64,000 bases of DNA. It comes from an uncultured Flavihumibacter sp. (GTDB taxonomy: Bacteria; Bacteroidota; Bacteroidia; Chitinophagales; Chitinophagaceae). The DNA is taken from assembly GCA_902168105.1 (NCBI GenBank), contig CABHOY010000075.1, positions 248,001 through 312,000 of the forward strand, written 5' to 3'. The notes beneath the pieces are model-generated. The model made no database searches and was not told where the DNA came from. It saw nothing but the letters and a program-made list of their open reading frames with translations. This document shows, piece after piece, positions 42,627 to 51,313 of the stretch. The position numbers and the translations under genes were made by a program. Position 1 is the stretch's first letter. Each line of letters opens with the position of its first letter.

Positions 42627-43777
42627 AAAGTGTGTATGTAGTGGCAGATAATATTTTATCGCCACTGGGCAGAACAACGGAAGAAAACTTTGCAAATGTG
42701 AGGAGTGGGTTGAGTGGCATCCGGCTGCATGATGATCCATCAATGGCCGCAGGACCGTTCTATGCTTCCATGATGGCGCCTGACCAGCTGGAGAACAGCT
42801 GGAATGACGAAAGCCTGGAACAGTATACAAAGTTTGAACAACTGTTGATACTATCCGTGCAGAATGCACTGGACAGAACTTCCATTGATATCTCGGATGG
42901 CCGTACTGCTTTCATCGTATCCACTACAAAGGGGAATATAGAGCTGCTGGAGCAACAGGAAGACCCTGCCAATGCCCCGTTGCAGGAAATGGAATTGTTC
43001 CATACTGCAAAAAAAATAGCGCAATACTTTAATTATACAGAAGATCCTATAGTGGTCAGTAACGCCTGCATCTCAGGATTGCTGGCTATTTTAACAGCCA
43101 GAAGGCTGATCCTTTCCGGCCGTTATGACAATGCTGTTGTAACCGGAGCCGATGTGGTGACCAGGTTCGTATTGTCTGGTTTCCAGTCTTTCCAGGCTGT
43201 TAGCAGTGAGCCATGCCGGCCTTTTGACGCCGACCGTAAAGGGGTGACATTAGGGGAGGGCGCAGCCACTGTTGTACTGACAAATAATGAAGCGTACGTT
43301 ACACCGTCTTCCATCCTTACAGGAGCCGGAGCGGTAAGTAATGATGCGAACCACATTTCAGGACCTTCCCGTACAGGGGCAGAGCTGAGTACAGCAATGC
43401 AACAGGCTATGAAGGGTGCAGGGCTGACACCCGCTGATATTGGTTTTGTTTCTGCTCATGGTACAGCTACATCGTACAATGATGAAATGGAATCCAAAGC
43501 ATTGCACCTGGCAGGGCTGCTGGAGGTTCCCGTGAATAGTCTGAAAGGATATTACGGGCATACCCTGGGCGCTGCAGGGCTGATAGAAGCGGTAATAGGC
43601 ATGCATGCATTGCAGCAGCAACTGGTTATCCCTACACTTGGCTTCCAGTCCCTGGGCGTACCTCATCCGGTAATGGTGAGTAATCAACTGAGCAGCAGGC
43701 CGATGAAACATTTCCTGAAAACAGGGTCCGGTTTCGGCGGTTGTAACGCAGCCATGATATTTTCGAAAATAATTTAA
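42623..43777 (+). CDS. Beta-ketoacyl-ACP synthase, catalytically complete (KS 2)
   Basis: A divergent 384-residue ketosynthase. It keeps the active-site Cys149 in VVSNACISGLLAI and both His, in FVSAHGTATSYND and KGYYGHTLGAAG. GEGAATVVL and GSGFGGCNAAMIF are family landmarks. It is shorter and more divergent than KS 1, like the stand-alone extra ketosynthase of aryl polyene loci. A starter-specific first condensation on coumaroyl-ACP is possible. It overlaps the thioesterase gene by four bases. Confidence 0.9.
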   Translation: MKSVYVVADNILSPLGRTTEENFANVRSGLSGIRLHDDPSMAAGPFYASMMAPDQLENSWNDESLEQYTKFEQLLILSVQNALDRTSIDISDGRTAFIVSTTKGNIELLEQQEDPANAPLQEMELFHTAKKIAQYFNYTEDPIVVSNACISGLLAILTARRLILSGRYDNAVVTGADVVTRFVLSGFQSFQAVSSEPCRPFDADRKGVTLGEGAATVVLTNNEAYVTPSSILTGAGAVSNDANHISGPSRTGAELSTAMQQAMKGAGLTPADIGFVSAHGTATSYNDEMESKALHLAGLLEVPVNSLKGYYGHTLGAAGLIEAVIGMHALQQQLVIPTLGFQSLGVPHPVMVSNQLSSRPMKHFLKTGSGFGGCNAAMIFSKII

Positions 43778-43789
43778 TCTTAATTCAGA

Positions 43790-44857
43790 ATGGAGTTTTT
43801 TACTAAAGAAACGAAAACAGCATTACAGGCGCAGGAAGCGGCATTAAGACTGGCTTTTGCGCCGATAGCATTTCAGGCCACCCGTGCCCTGCGTGATATG
43901 GGCATTCTGCAGGCTATCAGTGACGCCGGACAAAAGGGATTGACCATAGAAGAAGTACTGGAAAAGGTATCGTTGTCCCGTTATGCTGTGCGCGTATTGC
44001 TGGAAGCGGGCCTCGGTATTGAGCTGCTTATCGTGAATGATAAAAGATATATTCTGACAAAGACAGGTTATTTTATCCTGCATGATAAACTAACCCGTAT
44101 TAATATGGACTTTTCTCAGGACATCTGCTATCGCGGTATGGACCACCTGCAGGAAAGTTTACAGGAAGGCAGACCTGCCGGATTGAAGGAGCTGGGTCCC
44201 TGGGAGACTATTTATCCCGGGTTACCGCTACTGCCGCCGGAAATAGGCAAAAGCTGGTTTGACTTTGACCACTATTATTCCGATCTGGCATTCCCACAGG
44301 CATTGCCGATCGTATTTGAAAATAAACCACGTACTCTGCTGGATATTGGTGGTAACACCGGTAAGTGGACACTCGCTTGCACTGCCTATGATGCAGATGT
44401 TAAAGTGACGATGTTCGACCTGCCGGGAGAGATCGCTATTGCGCAGCAGAGAACAAAAGAAGCTGGCGTGGCAGACCGTGTTTCATTCCATGAAGCTAAC
44501 ATCCTGGATGAAAGCCTGCCTTTCCCTTCAGGTTTCGATGCAATCTGGATGAGCCAGTTCCTGGACTGCTTTTCTGAAGAACAGATCGTGTCCATACTGA
44601 AACGCTGTCGTGAAGCACTGACAGAACAGGGAACCATCTACATTCTGGAGCCTTTCTGGAACAGGCAACCTTTTAAATCGGCTGCTTTCTGTCTCCAGCA
44701 AACATCCCTGTATTTTACTGCTATGGCGAACGGTAATAGCCAGATGTACCATACGGACGATTTCTTCAAATGTATCGAAGATGCGGGATTGCAAATAGTT
44801 GAGGAGAATAACCAGATGGGACTCAGCTATACATTGTTAAAATGTAAAAGAAAATAA
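43790..44857 (+). CDS. SAM-dependent methyltransferase with N-terminal dimerisation domain
   Basis: A 355-residue protein with a winged-helix dimerisation domain (about 25-100: GLTIEEVLEKVSLSRYAVRVLLEAGL) followed by a class I methyltransferase domain. Motif I is TLLDIGGNTGKWTLAC, then VTMFDLPGEIAIAQQ, and LDCFSEEQIVSILKRC marks the C-terminal part of the fold. This is the layout of plant- and polyketide-type O-methyltransferases. Flexirubins can carry a methyl group on the phenolic ring, and such enzymes in pigment clusters are obvious candidates. Whether it makes an O-methyl or a C-methyl group is not shown by sequence. Confidence 0.88.
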   Translation: MEFFTKETKTALQAQEAALRLAFAPIAFQATRALRDMGILQAISDAGQKGLTIEEVLEKVSLSRYAVRVLLEAGLGIELLIVNDKRYILTKTGYFILHDKLTRINMDFSQDICYRGMDHLQESLQEGRPAGLKELGPWETIYPGLPLLPPEIGKSWFDFDHYYSDLAFPQALPIVFENKPRTLLDIGGNTGKWTLACTAYDADVKVTMFDLPGEIAIAQQRTKEAGVADRVSFHEANILDESLPFPSGFDAIWMSQFLDCFSEEQIVSILKRCREALTEQGTIYILEPFWNRQPFKSAAFCLQQTSLYFTAMANGNSQMYHTDDFFKCIEDAGLQIVEENNQMGLSYTLLKCKRK

Positions 44858-44884
44858 TCTCTCAAACCTCCATAAAACATATCC

Positions 44885-46132
44885 ATGACCACAGAAAAGG
44901 TAGACGTACTAGTGATCGGTGCAGGCCCTGCGGGAACGGTAGCGGCCTCTATTATCCACCAGGCCGGTTATTCTGTCAAAATAGTAGAGAAGCAGAAATT
45001 CCCCCGTTTTGTGATCGGGGAAAGCTTGCTGCCACGTAGTATGGAAGCCCTGGAAGAAGCCGGCTTTATTGACGCAATTAAGTCAAAGGGGTTCCAGGAG
45101 AAGTTTGGGGCTAAATTCGTAAAGGGAGGCCGGGTGTGCGACTTTACTTTTAAAGAGCAGCATACACCAGGTTGGAACTGGACCTGGCAGGTAACAAGAG
45201 CGGATTTTGATAAGACGCTGGCAGATACAGTGGAATCAATGGGTGTACCTGTAGCTTACGAAACAACTGTTACAGGTATCCGGTTCAACGGATCAGATTC
45301 TGTTACTACGATTGAAGATATACATGGCAATAAAAGTGAAATAGAAGCCCGTTTCATCGTGGATGGCAGTGGATATGGCAGAGTGATCCCCCGCCTGTTC
45401 AACCTGGAAAAGAACTCAAACCTGCAGCCACGGAAGGCCTTATTCGCACATACGGTGGACGTAAACCGTTTCATGGAAAATGAGCCTAATCGTATTACGG
45501 CGGTAGTACATAAACCAGGCACCTGGATCTGGATCATTCCATTCTCAACAGGAGTGACTTCTCTGGGGTTTGTAAGTGATCCTGCCTTTTTTAATAGTTA
45601 TCCGGGCACACCTGAAGAACAATACCGGGCTTTACTGGACGCTGAACCTTATACAAGGGAGCGTTTCAAGGACGTAGAACTGGTATTTGAACCACGTATC
45701 CTGGAGTCATGGTCAGCTACCACCGATAAGTTTTATGGAGATGGCTTTGTGCTGACAGGCAACGTAACAGAATTTCTGGACCCTATTTTCTCATCTGGCG
45801 TAACTTTAGCCTGCGTTTCGGCCCAGACTGCGGCCAAACTGGTGATCCGCAAGCTGAAAGGCGGTGAGGTAGACTGGGAAAAGGAATATATGGAGCCTAC
45901 CATGCAGGGCGTGAATACATTCCGCTCTTATGTAATGGCCTGGTATGAGGGCACCCTGGATAAGATCTTCTTCTCTGAGAATCCGCGTTCGGAGGTAAAG
46001 AACCAGATCTGTTCCGTATTGGCAGGATATGTATGGGACATGAGCAATCCTTTTGTGCAAAATCATGATACAGCACTGAAGCGGTTGGCGCGTACCATTG
46101 AATTAACAGAAATGATAAAACACGACCAATAG
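44885..46132 (+). CDS. Flavin-dependent halogenase-like monooxygenase
   Basis: A 415-residue FAD protein. GAGPAGTVAASIIHQAG (12-28) binds FAD and KFPRFVIGESLLPRS follows, as in halogenases. GFQEKFGAKFVKGG holds Lys73 at the place of the essential lysine. WIWIIP at 214-219 fits the WxWxIP signature of FADH2-dependent halogenases. GNVTEFLDPIFSSGV is the usual C-terminal flavin loop. Chlorinated flexirubins are known, so ring chlorination is possible. Hydroxylation, or reduction by the related geranylgeranyl-reductase-type branch, also remains possible. It ends one base before the half-KS frame. Confidence 0.82.
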   Translation: MTTEKVDVLVIGAGPAGTVAASIIHQAGYSVKIVEKQKFPRFVIGESLLPRSMEALEEAGFIDAIKSKGFQEKFGAKFVKGGRVCDFTFKEQHTPGWNWTWQVTRADFDKTLADTVESMGVPVAYETTVTGIRFNGSDSVTTIEDIHGNKSEIEARFIVDGSGYGRVIPRLFNLEKNSNLQPRKALFAHTVDVNRFMENEPNRITAVVHKPGTWIWIIPFSTGVTSLGFVSDPAFFNSYPGTPEEQYRALLDAEPYTRERFKDVELVFEPRILESWSATTDKFYGDGFVLTGNVTEFLDPIFSSGVTLACVSAQTAAKLVIRKLKGGEVDWEKEYMEPTMQGVNTFRSYVMAWYEGTLDKIFFSENPRSEVKNQICSVLAGYVWDMSNPFVQNHDTALKRLARTIELTEMIKHDQ

Positions 46133-46133
46133 C

Positions 46134-46751
46134 TTGTATAACGGCGAGGCATATATAACGGGAAGCTGCGTGATCCGGGATAACCGGGTATATCGGGACG
46201 GAGAGCTATTATTGGAAACACCACGGGAACTGGAGTTGCCAGAATTCCTGCGTGCTGGATATGATCATTTTTCAGGTCAGTACCCGAAGTTCCATAAAAT
46301 GGATCCGTTGAGCAAGCTGGGATGGCTGGCAGCAGAAGTACTGCTGAAGGAAACACCGTTGAACGGTTATCCGCGTGAAAGTGTAGGCCTGATACTGGCT
46401 AATAAAAGCGCCAGTCTCGATACGGATCTTCGCTATTATGACTCGGTGAAAGATATTGCCAGTCCCGCGTTATTTGTATACACACTGCCCAATATAGTAA
46501 TGGGAGAGATCAGCATTCGTCATGGTTTTAAGGGAGAGAACGCCTTTTTTACCACTGATGTATTTGACCGGGAATTCATGGTTGGCTATATCAGTCAGCT
46601 GTTCCTGGAAAAAGCTGTTTCCGCGTGTCTCTGTGGATGGGTAGAAGTAATGGGGCCGGCGTACGAGGTCATGTTGTATAAAGTGGAACGTGCCGGTGAC
46701 GGAGGATTAGTATTCAATGCAGATAATCTGCAGAAAGCAGCAAGTATTTAA
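46134..46751 (+). CDS. Half-length ketosynthase-like protein without active-site Cys
   Basis: A 205-residue protein read from a TTG start at 46134, one base after the previous stop (no ATG gives the same N-terminus). The sequence resembles the N-terminal half of a thiolase-fold ketosynthase: AYITGSCVI at the start, SKLGWLAAEVLLKE, SVGLILANKSASLDTD and YTLPNIVMGEISIRHGF. The usual Cys and second His are absent, and it ends where the second half would begin. It could be a scaffold or a partner of one of the other ketosynthases. A decayed gene is unlikely because the frame is intact and flanked tightly on both sides. Confidence 0.7.
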   Translation: MYNGEAYITGSCVIRDNRVYRDGELLLETPRELELPEFLRAGYDHFSGQYPKFHKMDPLSKLGWLAAEVLLKETPLNGYPRESVGLILANKSASLDTDLRYYDSVKDIASPALFVYTLPNIVMGEISIRHGFKGENAFFTTDVFDREFMVGYISQLFLEKAVSACLCGWVEVMGPAYEVMLYKVERAGDGGLVFNADNLQKAASI

Positions 46752-46774
46752 ATCAATATACAGTAATAATAATC

Positions 46775-47035
46775 ATGGAAAAATTGATGGCGGCGCTGAA
46801 AGCCCAGATCGTAGAGCAGTTGAACCTGCAGGAAGTAAAACCTGAAGAAATCGGAGATGATCAACCATTATTCAAAGATGGTTTGGGTCTGGACTCTATC
46901 GATGCACTGGAAATTATAGTACTGCTGCAGCAGCATTACGGTATCCGTATTGCAAATCCTGAACAGGGGCCGGAAATATTCCATTCCGTGCGTACGATCG
47001 CTGAATTCATTACCGCGCATCAAACCGCCAAATAA
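46775..47035 (+). CDS. Acyl carrier protein (ACP 2)
   Basis: An 86-residue carrier protein with attachment Ser41 in GLGLDSIDALEIIVLL, in the typical helix II context, followed by a PEQGPEIFHSVRTIAEFI C-terminal part. Like ACP 1 it should be activated by the transferase at 59971. Aryl polyene systems use two ACPs, one perhaps for the starter and one for the extender. Its stop shares a base with the ATG of KS 3. Confidence 0.92.
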   Translation: MEKLMAALKAQIVEQLNLQEVKPEEIGDDQPLFKDGLGLDSIDALEIIVLLQQHYGIRIANPEQGPEIFHSVRTIAEFITAHQTAK

Positions 47036-48249
47036 TGAATAGTAATGTATGGATTGCCGGAGGTGGCGTCATTTGCGGCATAGGGAACAACCTGCCTGAA
47101 TGCCTGGAAGCATTCAAACGTATGGAGCCCGGTATGGCCCATATGGAGTATCTGCACTCTGTGCACCGCCATACATTTCCTGTGGTGGAAGTAAAAGCGT
47201 CTAATGCCACCCTGGCTGGTTGGACGGGCATGCCTGAACATATCAGCCGTACGGCCCTGTTAAGTCGCGTGGCAGCGCAGGAAGCCTGGAATAGCACAGG
47301 TCTTGGAGATATCAGCCAATACCGCGTAGGATTTATTTCCGCGAATACTGTTGGTGGTATGGACAAAACGGAAGACTTCTTTGCAGATTATCTGCAGGAT
47401 ACTTCCAAAGGCCACCTGAACCAGGTAGTGCATCATGAATGTGGTGCTATTACGGAGCTGGTGGCCGATGCTATGGGCATCCGTCATCATATCTCAACGA
47501 TCAGTACTGCCTGTTCCTCCAGTGCCAATGCACTGATGTACGGAGCAAGGCTGATCAAAAATAATATGGTGGATGTGGTAATAGCTGGCGGTACAGATGC
47601 ACTGACCCGCTTTACCCTGAATGGTTTTAATACGCTGATGATATTGGATCCTGCTGCCAGCCGCCCCTTTGATGATACCCGTACAGGATTGAACCTGGGA
47701 GAAGGGGCAGGATATGTGGTATTGGTGAGTGACGCACTGGCGGCCGAACTGCCGGCTACCCGGCAGCCCTGGTGCCGGTTGAGTGGATATGCTAATGCAA
47801 ATGACGCGTATCACCAAACAGCTTCTTCTCCGGATGGAACAGGTAATTTCCTGGCCATGCAGGAGGCGCTTGAAATGAGTGGTATTAAGCCGGACGATAT
47901 CGATTATATCAACTTGCACGGTACCGGTACCCTGAATAATGATGCGGCGGAAGGAGCGGCTATTGCCCGTCTCTTTGCACCGGAATATCCGCCGGTAAGC
48001 AGCACTAAATCTTTCACAGGCCATACATTGGGTGCCAGTGGGGGAATAGAGGCTGTTTTTTCCGCCTGGTCGGTAAAAGAAGGTATTATTTATCCCAATG
48101 CGAATTTCAATAAACAGATGAAAGAACTGCCTTTTGCACCTGTTACGAAATTCATTACCGGGCAGGAACTGAAACATGTAATGTCCAACTCCTTCGGTTT
48201 TGGCGGCAATTGCTCCAGCCTGGTATTTTCAAAAAATGAGCAATCATAA
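47035..48249 (+). CDS. Beta-ketoacyl-ACP synthase, catalytically complete (KS 3, KS-alpha)
   Basis: A 404-residue FabF-type ketosynthase with active-site Cys160 in ISTACSSSANALM and catalytic His in INLHGTGTLNNDA and STKSFTGHTLGASG. GEGAGYVVL and SFGFGGNCSSLVF complete the fold. It is immediately followed by a related gene (48253) that has lost the Cys, the usual arrangement of a KS-alpha and chain-length-factor pair in aryl polyene and type II polyketide systems. It shares the A of its ATG with the stop of ACP 2. Confidence 0.93.
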   Translation: MNSNVWIAGGGVICGIGNNLPECLEAFKRMEPGMAHMEYLHSVHRHTFPVVEVKASNATLAGWTGMPEHISRTALLSRVAAQEAWNSTGLGDISQYRVGFISANTVGGMDKTEDFFADYLQDTSKGHLNQVVHHECGAITELVADAMGIRHHISTISTACSSSANALMYGARLIKNNMVDVVIAGGTDALTRFTLNGFNTLMILDPAASRPFDDTRTGLNLGEGAGYVVLVSDALAAELPATRQPWCRLSGYANANDAYHQTASSPDGTGNFLAMQEALEMSGIKPDDIDYINLHGTGTLNNDAAEGAAIARLFAPEYPPVSSTKSFTGHTLGASGGIEAVFSAWSVKEGIIYPNANFNKQMKELPFAPVTKFITGQELKHVMSNSFGFGGNCSSLVFSKNEQS

Positions 48250-48252
48250 CAT

Positions 48253-49317
48253 ATGTACATCTATATACAAGGAACGGGTTGTGTGTCACCGCAGGAAACT
48301 GCGGCAGGCAATGCATTACCGGCAGCGGTGTTGCCCTGGGAAGGGCCACGCCTGAAGGCCTGGGAACCTGACTACAAGCAATGGATAGATGTGAAGCTGA
48401 TCCGCCGCATGAGCCGTGTTATCAAAATGGGCGTAGCTGCCGCAAAGCTTAGCCTGCAGGAGGCAGGAGTGGAAAAACCAGATGCGATCATTACCGGCAC
48501 TGCTTATGGCTGCCTGGATGACACGGGGGTGTTCCTTTCAAAAATGATCAATCAGCAGGAAGAGATGCTAACGCCCACAGCGTTCATCCAGTCCACTCAC
48601 AATACGGTAGCCGGACAGATCGCGCTGATGCTGGGCTGTCACGGTTATAATAACACTTTTGTCCACAAAGCCTTCTCATTCGAAAGCGCTTTGCTGGACA
48701 GCATGATGATACTGAGAGAAGGCCGTTTACGCAGCATTCTGACCGGTGCGATGGACGAGCTGACCAATCACAGTTTTAATATCCTTTCCCGTTTCGACAT
48801 TTACAAGAAAGGACCTGTTACTCATGAGCAACTGTTGAAAAGTGATACACATGGTACGGTGGCCGGAGAGGGTGCAGCCTGTTTTGTGCTGGGAACAGAA
48901 AGAGGGCCGAATACAAAGGCCAGACTGAGCGGACTGACCACTTTATACAAACCAGGGGGGAAAGCCGAAATTTCGGCTGATATTGACGCTTTCATGGCAG
49001 CGCATAATTGCAGCCAGTCGGAGGTGAGCCTGTTCATTAACGGCCGTAATGGAGATGCCAGCGGAGATGAGTGGTATGAACATGTGGAAAATACTATTAT
49101 GGCTGGTAAACCGGTAGCTACCTTTAAACACCTCTGCGGGGAATATCCCACTGCCGCTTCTTTCGGCATGTGGATGGGTTGCAGGATACTGGCAGAACAA
49201 CAAGTACCTGTTGCTGCCATGTTCAAGGGGGAAGTACCGGAAAAGCTTGAAAAGATCCTGATCTACAATCAGTATAAACAAACGCATCATTCATTGATCC
49301 TGTTGTCGGTATGTTAA
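48253..49317 (+). CDS. Ketosynthase-like chain-length factor (KS-beta, Cys replaced by Phe)
   Basis: A 354-residue ketosynthase-fold protein three bases after KS 3. The segment that should hold the nucleophile reads FVHKAFSFESALLDS, so Phe141 takes the place of Cys. The later His segments are also changed (FKHLCGEYPTAASF instead of KGYxGHTLGAAG). THNTVAGQIALMLGC and GEGAACFVLG confirm the fold. This pattern is that of an inactive partner subunit. It probably forms a heterodimer with KS 3 that sets chain length. Its end overlaps the deacetylase gene by seven bases. Confidence 0.85.
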   Translation: MYIYIQGTGCVSPQETAAGNALPAAVLPWEGPRLKAWEPDYKQWIDVKLIRRMSRVIKMGVAAAKLSLQEAGVEKPDAIITGTAYGCLDDTGVFLSKMINQQEEMLTPTAFIQSTHNTVAGQIALMLGCHGYNNTFVHKAFSFESALLDSMMILREGRLRSILTGAMDELTNHSFNILSRFDIYKKGPVTHEQLLKSDTHGTVAGEGAACFVLGTERGPNTKARLSGLTTLYKPGGKAEISADIDAFMAAHNCSQSEVSLFINGRNGDASGDEWYEHVENTIMAGKPVATFKHLCGEYPTAASFGMWMGCRILAEQQVPVAAMFKGEVPEKLEKILIYNQYKQTHHSLILLSVC

Positions 49318-50087
49318 CGCACCGTACTGCAAATATCAGCCTATTAGTGATGCTCGCTGCTGTATGGCTGGGACATAACCTCTGGCCGGTATTGCCCTGG
49401 TGGGTCATCCTGTTCCCGGTAATACTCTATTTAGCGGCGCTGGTATGGGGAGCCGTTAATATCCAGTCAAACTTTTACATACCGGCGTTGTGTGCTGCCA
49501 GGACAAATGAAAAGGTCATTGCTATCACATTTGATGATGGCCCGTTGTTAAAACACACACCTGAGATCCTGGATATATTACAGCAGGAACAGGCTTCCGC
49601 AGCATTCTTTTGCATCGGCAACCGGATAGGGGGGAATGAAGCACTTTTGCGTCGTATAGATGCAGAAGGTCATGTAATAGGAAACCATAGTTTCTCCCAT
49701 CACTTCTGGTTTGATATGTTAGGTTCGGGTAAAATGCTGGCTGAACTAAAACAGATGGACGATGTCGTGGAAAGTGTGACCGCTAAAAGGCCCAGACTTT
49801 TTCGTCCGCCATACGGAGTGACAAATCCGGACCTGGCCAAAGCGATCACAAAAGGAGGTTATACGCCCATCGGCTGGAACATCCGTTCACTCGACACGGT
49901 AGCGAAAGATAAAGATCAGCTGCTGGAGAGGATCAAAAAGGGTATCAAACCAGGAGCAGTGTTATTACTGCACGACTCGATGGAAGTGACAGTACAGGCA
50001 TTGCCGTTATTGCTGCAACATCTGAAAAAGGAAGGATACCGCATTGAAAGAATTGACAAATTATTAAACATACCCGCTTATGCGTAG
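49311..50087 (+). CDS. Membrane-anchored NodB-type polysaccharide deacetylase family protein
   Basis: A 258-residue protein with two N-terminal hydrophobic segments (about 8-25 and 28-48), then a NodB homology domain. The metal/catalytic motifs are IAITFDDGPLLKHTPEIL (Asp75, Asp76), IGNHSFSH (two His) and RLFRPPYGVTNPDL, and LLHDSMEVTVQALP closes the active site. It should deacetylate an N-acetyl or O-acetyl group, though no pigment step needing this is known to me. It overlaps KS-beta by seven bases and LolA by eight, so it is firmly part of the operon. Confidence 0.85.
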   Translation: MLTHRTANISLLVMLAAVWLGHNLWPVLPWWVILFPVILYLAALVWGAVNIQSNFYIPALCAARTNEKVIAITFDDGPLLKHTPEILDILQQEQASAAFFCIGNRIGGNEALLRRIDAEGHVIGNHSFSHHFWFDMLGSGKMLAELKQMDDVVESVTAKRPRLFRPPYGVTNPDLAKAITKGGYTPIGWNIRSLDTVAKDKDQLLERIKKGIKPGAVLLLHDSMEVTVQALPLLLQHLKKEGYRIERIDKLLNIPAYA

Positions 50088-50715
50088 ATGGCTTTTGATA
50101 TTGGGTTGTATAGTATGTACCATACCAACAATGGCGCAACAGCCGGGCTTTAAACCAGTAGCAGATGTAGCAGCTTTCAAACAGCAGTTTGCAAAAGCTT
50201 CTCAGGCTACGCAATCCATTCAGTGCGATTTTGTGCAGGAGAAGAACCTGAGCATGTTATCTGATAAGATCGTATCCAAGGGTAAGTTCTGGTTCAGGAA
50301 AGAGAATAAGGTACGTATGGAATACATGCAGCCTTCTTATTATCTGCTGGTGATGAATGGCAAGGACATTAAAACAAAAGACGGACAGAAAGAAAACCGT
50401 GTGTCCACCAAGGGCAATAAATTGTTTGAACAGATCAATAAGATCACGGTAGATTGTGTGCAGGGAAATGTGGTGAATAATGCTGACTTCAGTACCCGCA
50501 TCCTGGAGAACGGGCAGGCTTACCTGCTGGAAATGACGCCGGTGAACAAATCTCTGGCGCAGTATTTCAAATCCATTCATCTGCTGGTAGACAAGAAAGA
50601 TTATTCTGTATCAAAGATACAGATGTATGAAGCCGGCGGTGACGACACGAGCATCAGCTTTTTACATAAACAACTGAACGTAAATATTCCAGATGCGGTC
50701 TTTGCTGTTAAATAG
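50080..50715 (+). CDS. LolA-family periplasmic lipid carrier
   Basis: A 211-residue secreted protein with a signal peptide ending near PTMAQ. The mature part has the LolA half-barrel pattern: QCDFVQEKNLSMLSDKIVSKGKFWF, KVRMEYMQPSYYLLVMNGKD and a C-terminal DDTSISFLHKQLNVNIPDAVF. LolA relatives in aryl polyene clusters are thought to ferry the hydrophobic pigment or its lipid conjugate across the periplasm. It overlaps the deacetylase gene by eight bases and the lipoprotein gene by 23. Confidence 0.88.
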   Translation: MRRWLLILGCIVCTIPTMAQQPGFKPVADVAAFKQQFAKASQATQSIQCDFVQEKNLSMLSDKIVSKGKFWFRKENKVRMEYMQPSYYLLVMNGKDIKTKDGQKENRVSTKGNKLFEQINKITVDCVQGNVVNNADFSTRILENGQAYLLEMTPVNKSLAQYFKSIHLLVDKKDYSVSKIQMYEAGGDDTSISFLHKQLNVNIPDAVFAVK

Positions 50716-51313
50716 TTTACTGCTGATGGGACTCTTGTCCGGTTGTAGCTCTGCATATAAAAACCTGCAGGAAACCAGTGGCGATGTGAACTGTATCACG
50801 AAATTCCGTCCGCAGTTTGCCAACACACTGTACAGTACACAGGTAGATGTGCTGAAGCATCATCTTAGCGGCCTGCTTTTTTTCAAACAGATGCCTGATA
50901 GCAGTTTACGGGTAGTGTTTGCCAATGAGATGGGCTTTAAATTCTTTGATTTCGAATTTACCAGCGATGGCGGTTTTGTAAAACATTACATGTTGCCAAA
51001 GATGGATAAAAAAGCAGTGGTGAAAACACTGCGTGGGGATTTTGAACTGGTTTTGCTACGCCCCGATCTTAGTAAGGCGAAGGTGAAACAGGACAGTGTT
51101 TATCGCTATACCGTGGTGCCTACGGACAAAGGCAATAACTACTATATAACGGATACTGCCTGTGAGCGGTTGGAACGTATTGAGAAATCGTCCAAACGAA
51201 AGCCGGTAGTAAAAGTATGGTTGGGACATTATGAAGCAGGTGTGCCGGATACAATAGCTATCCGTCATCAGGGCTTCACTTTTAATATATCATTACAACG
51301 CGTACAGAAATAA
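50693..51313 (+). CDS. Outer-membrane lipoprotein, LolB/DUF3261-like
   Basis: A 206-residue lipoprotein with lipobox GLLSGC (Cys18) after a short hydrophobic signal. The body is beta-rich (YSTQVDVLKHHLSGLLFFKQ, VVFANEMGFKFFDFEF, FTFNISLQRVQ) and about the length of LolB-like or DUF3261 proteins found beside LolA in aryl polyene loci. It probably receives the cargo from LolA at the outer membrane. Overlap with lolA by 23 bases and a shared base with the following dehydratase gene imply tight coupling. Confidence 0.72.
   Translation: MRSLLLNSLLLMGLLSGCSSAYKNLQETSGDVNCITKFRPQFANTLYSTQVDVLKHHLSGLLFFKQMPDSSLRVVFANEMGFKFFDFEFTSDGGFVKHYMLPKMDKKAVVKTLRGDFELVLLRPDLSKAKVKQDSVYRYTVVPTDKGNNYYITDTACERLERIEKSSKRKPVVKVWLGHYEAGVPDTIAIRHQGFTFNISLQRVQK

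Noticed and set aside
46134..46751. Half-KS gene as a pseudogene
   Set aside because: The frame is intact, tightly spaced between neighbours and lacks frameshift or stop remnants of a longer KS, so it was kept as a gene.
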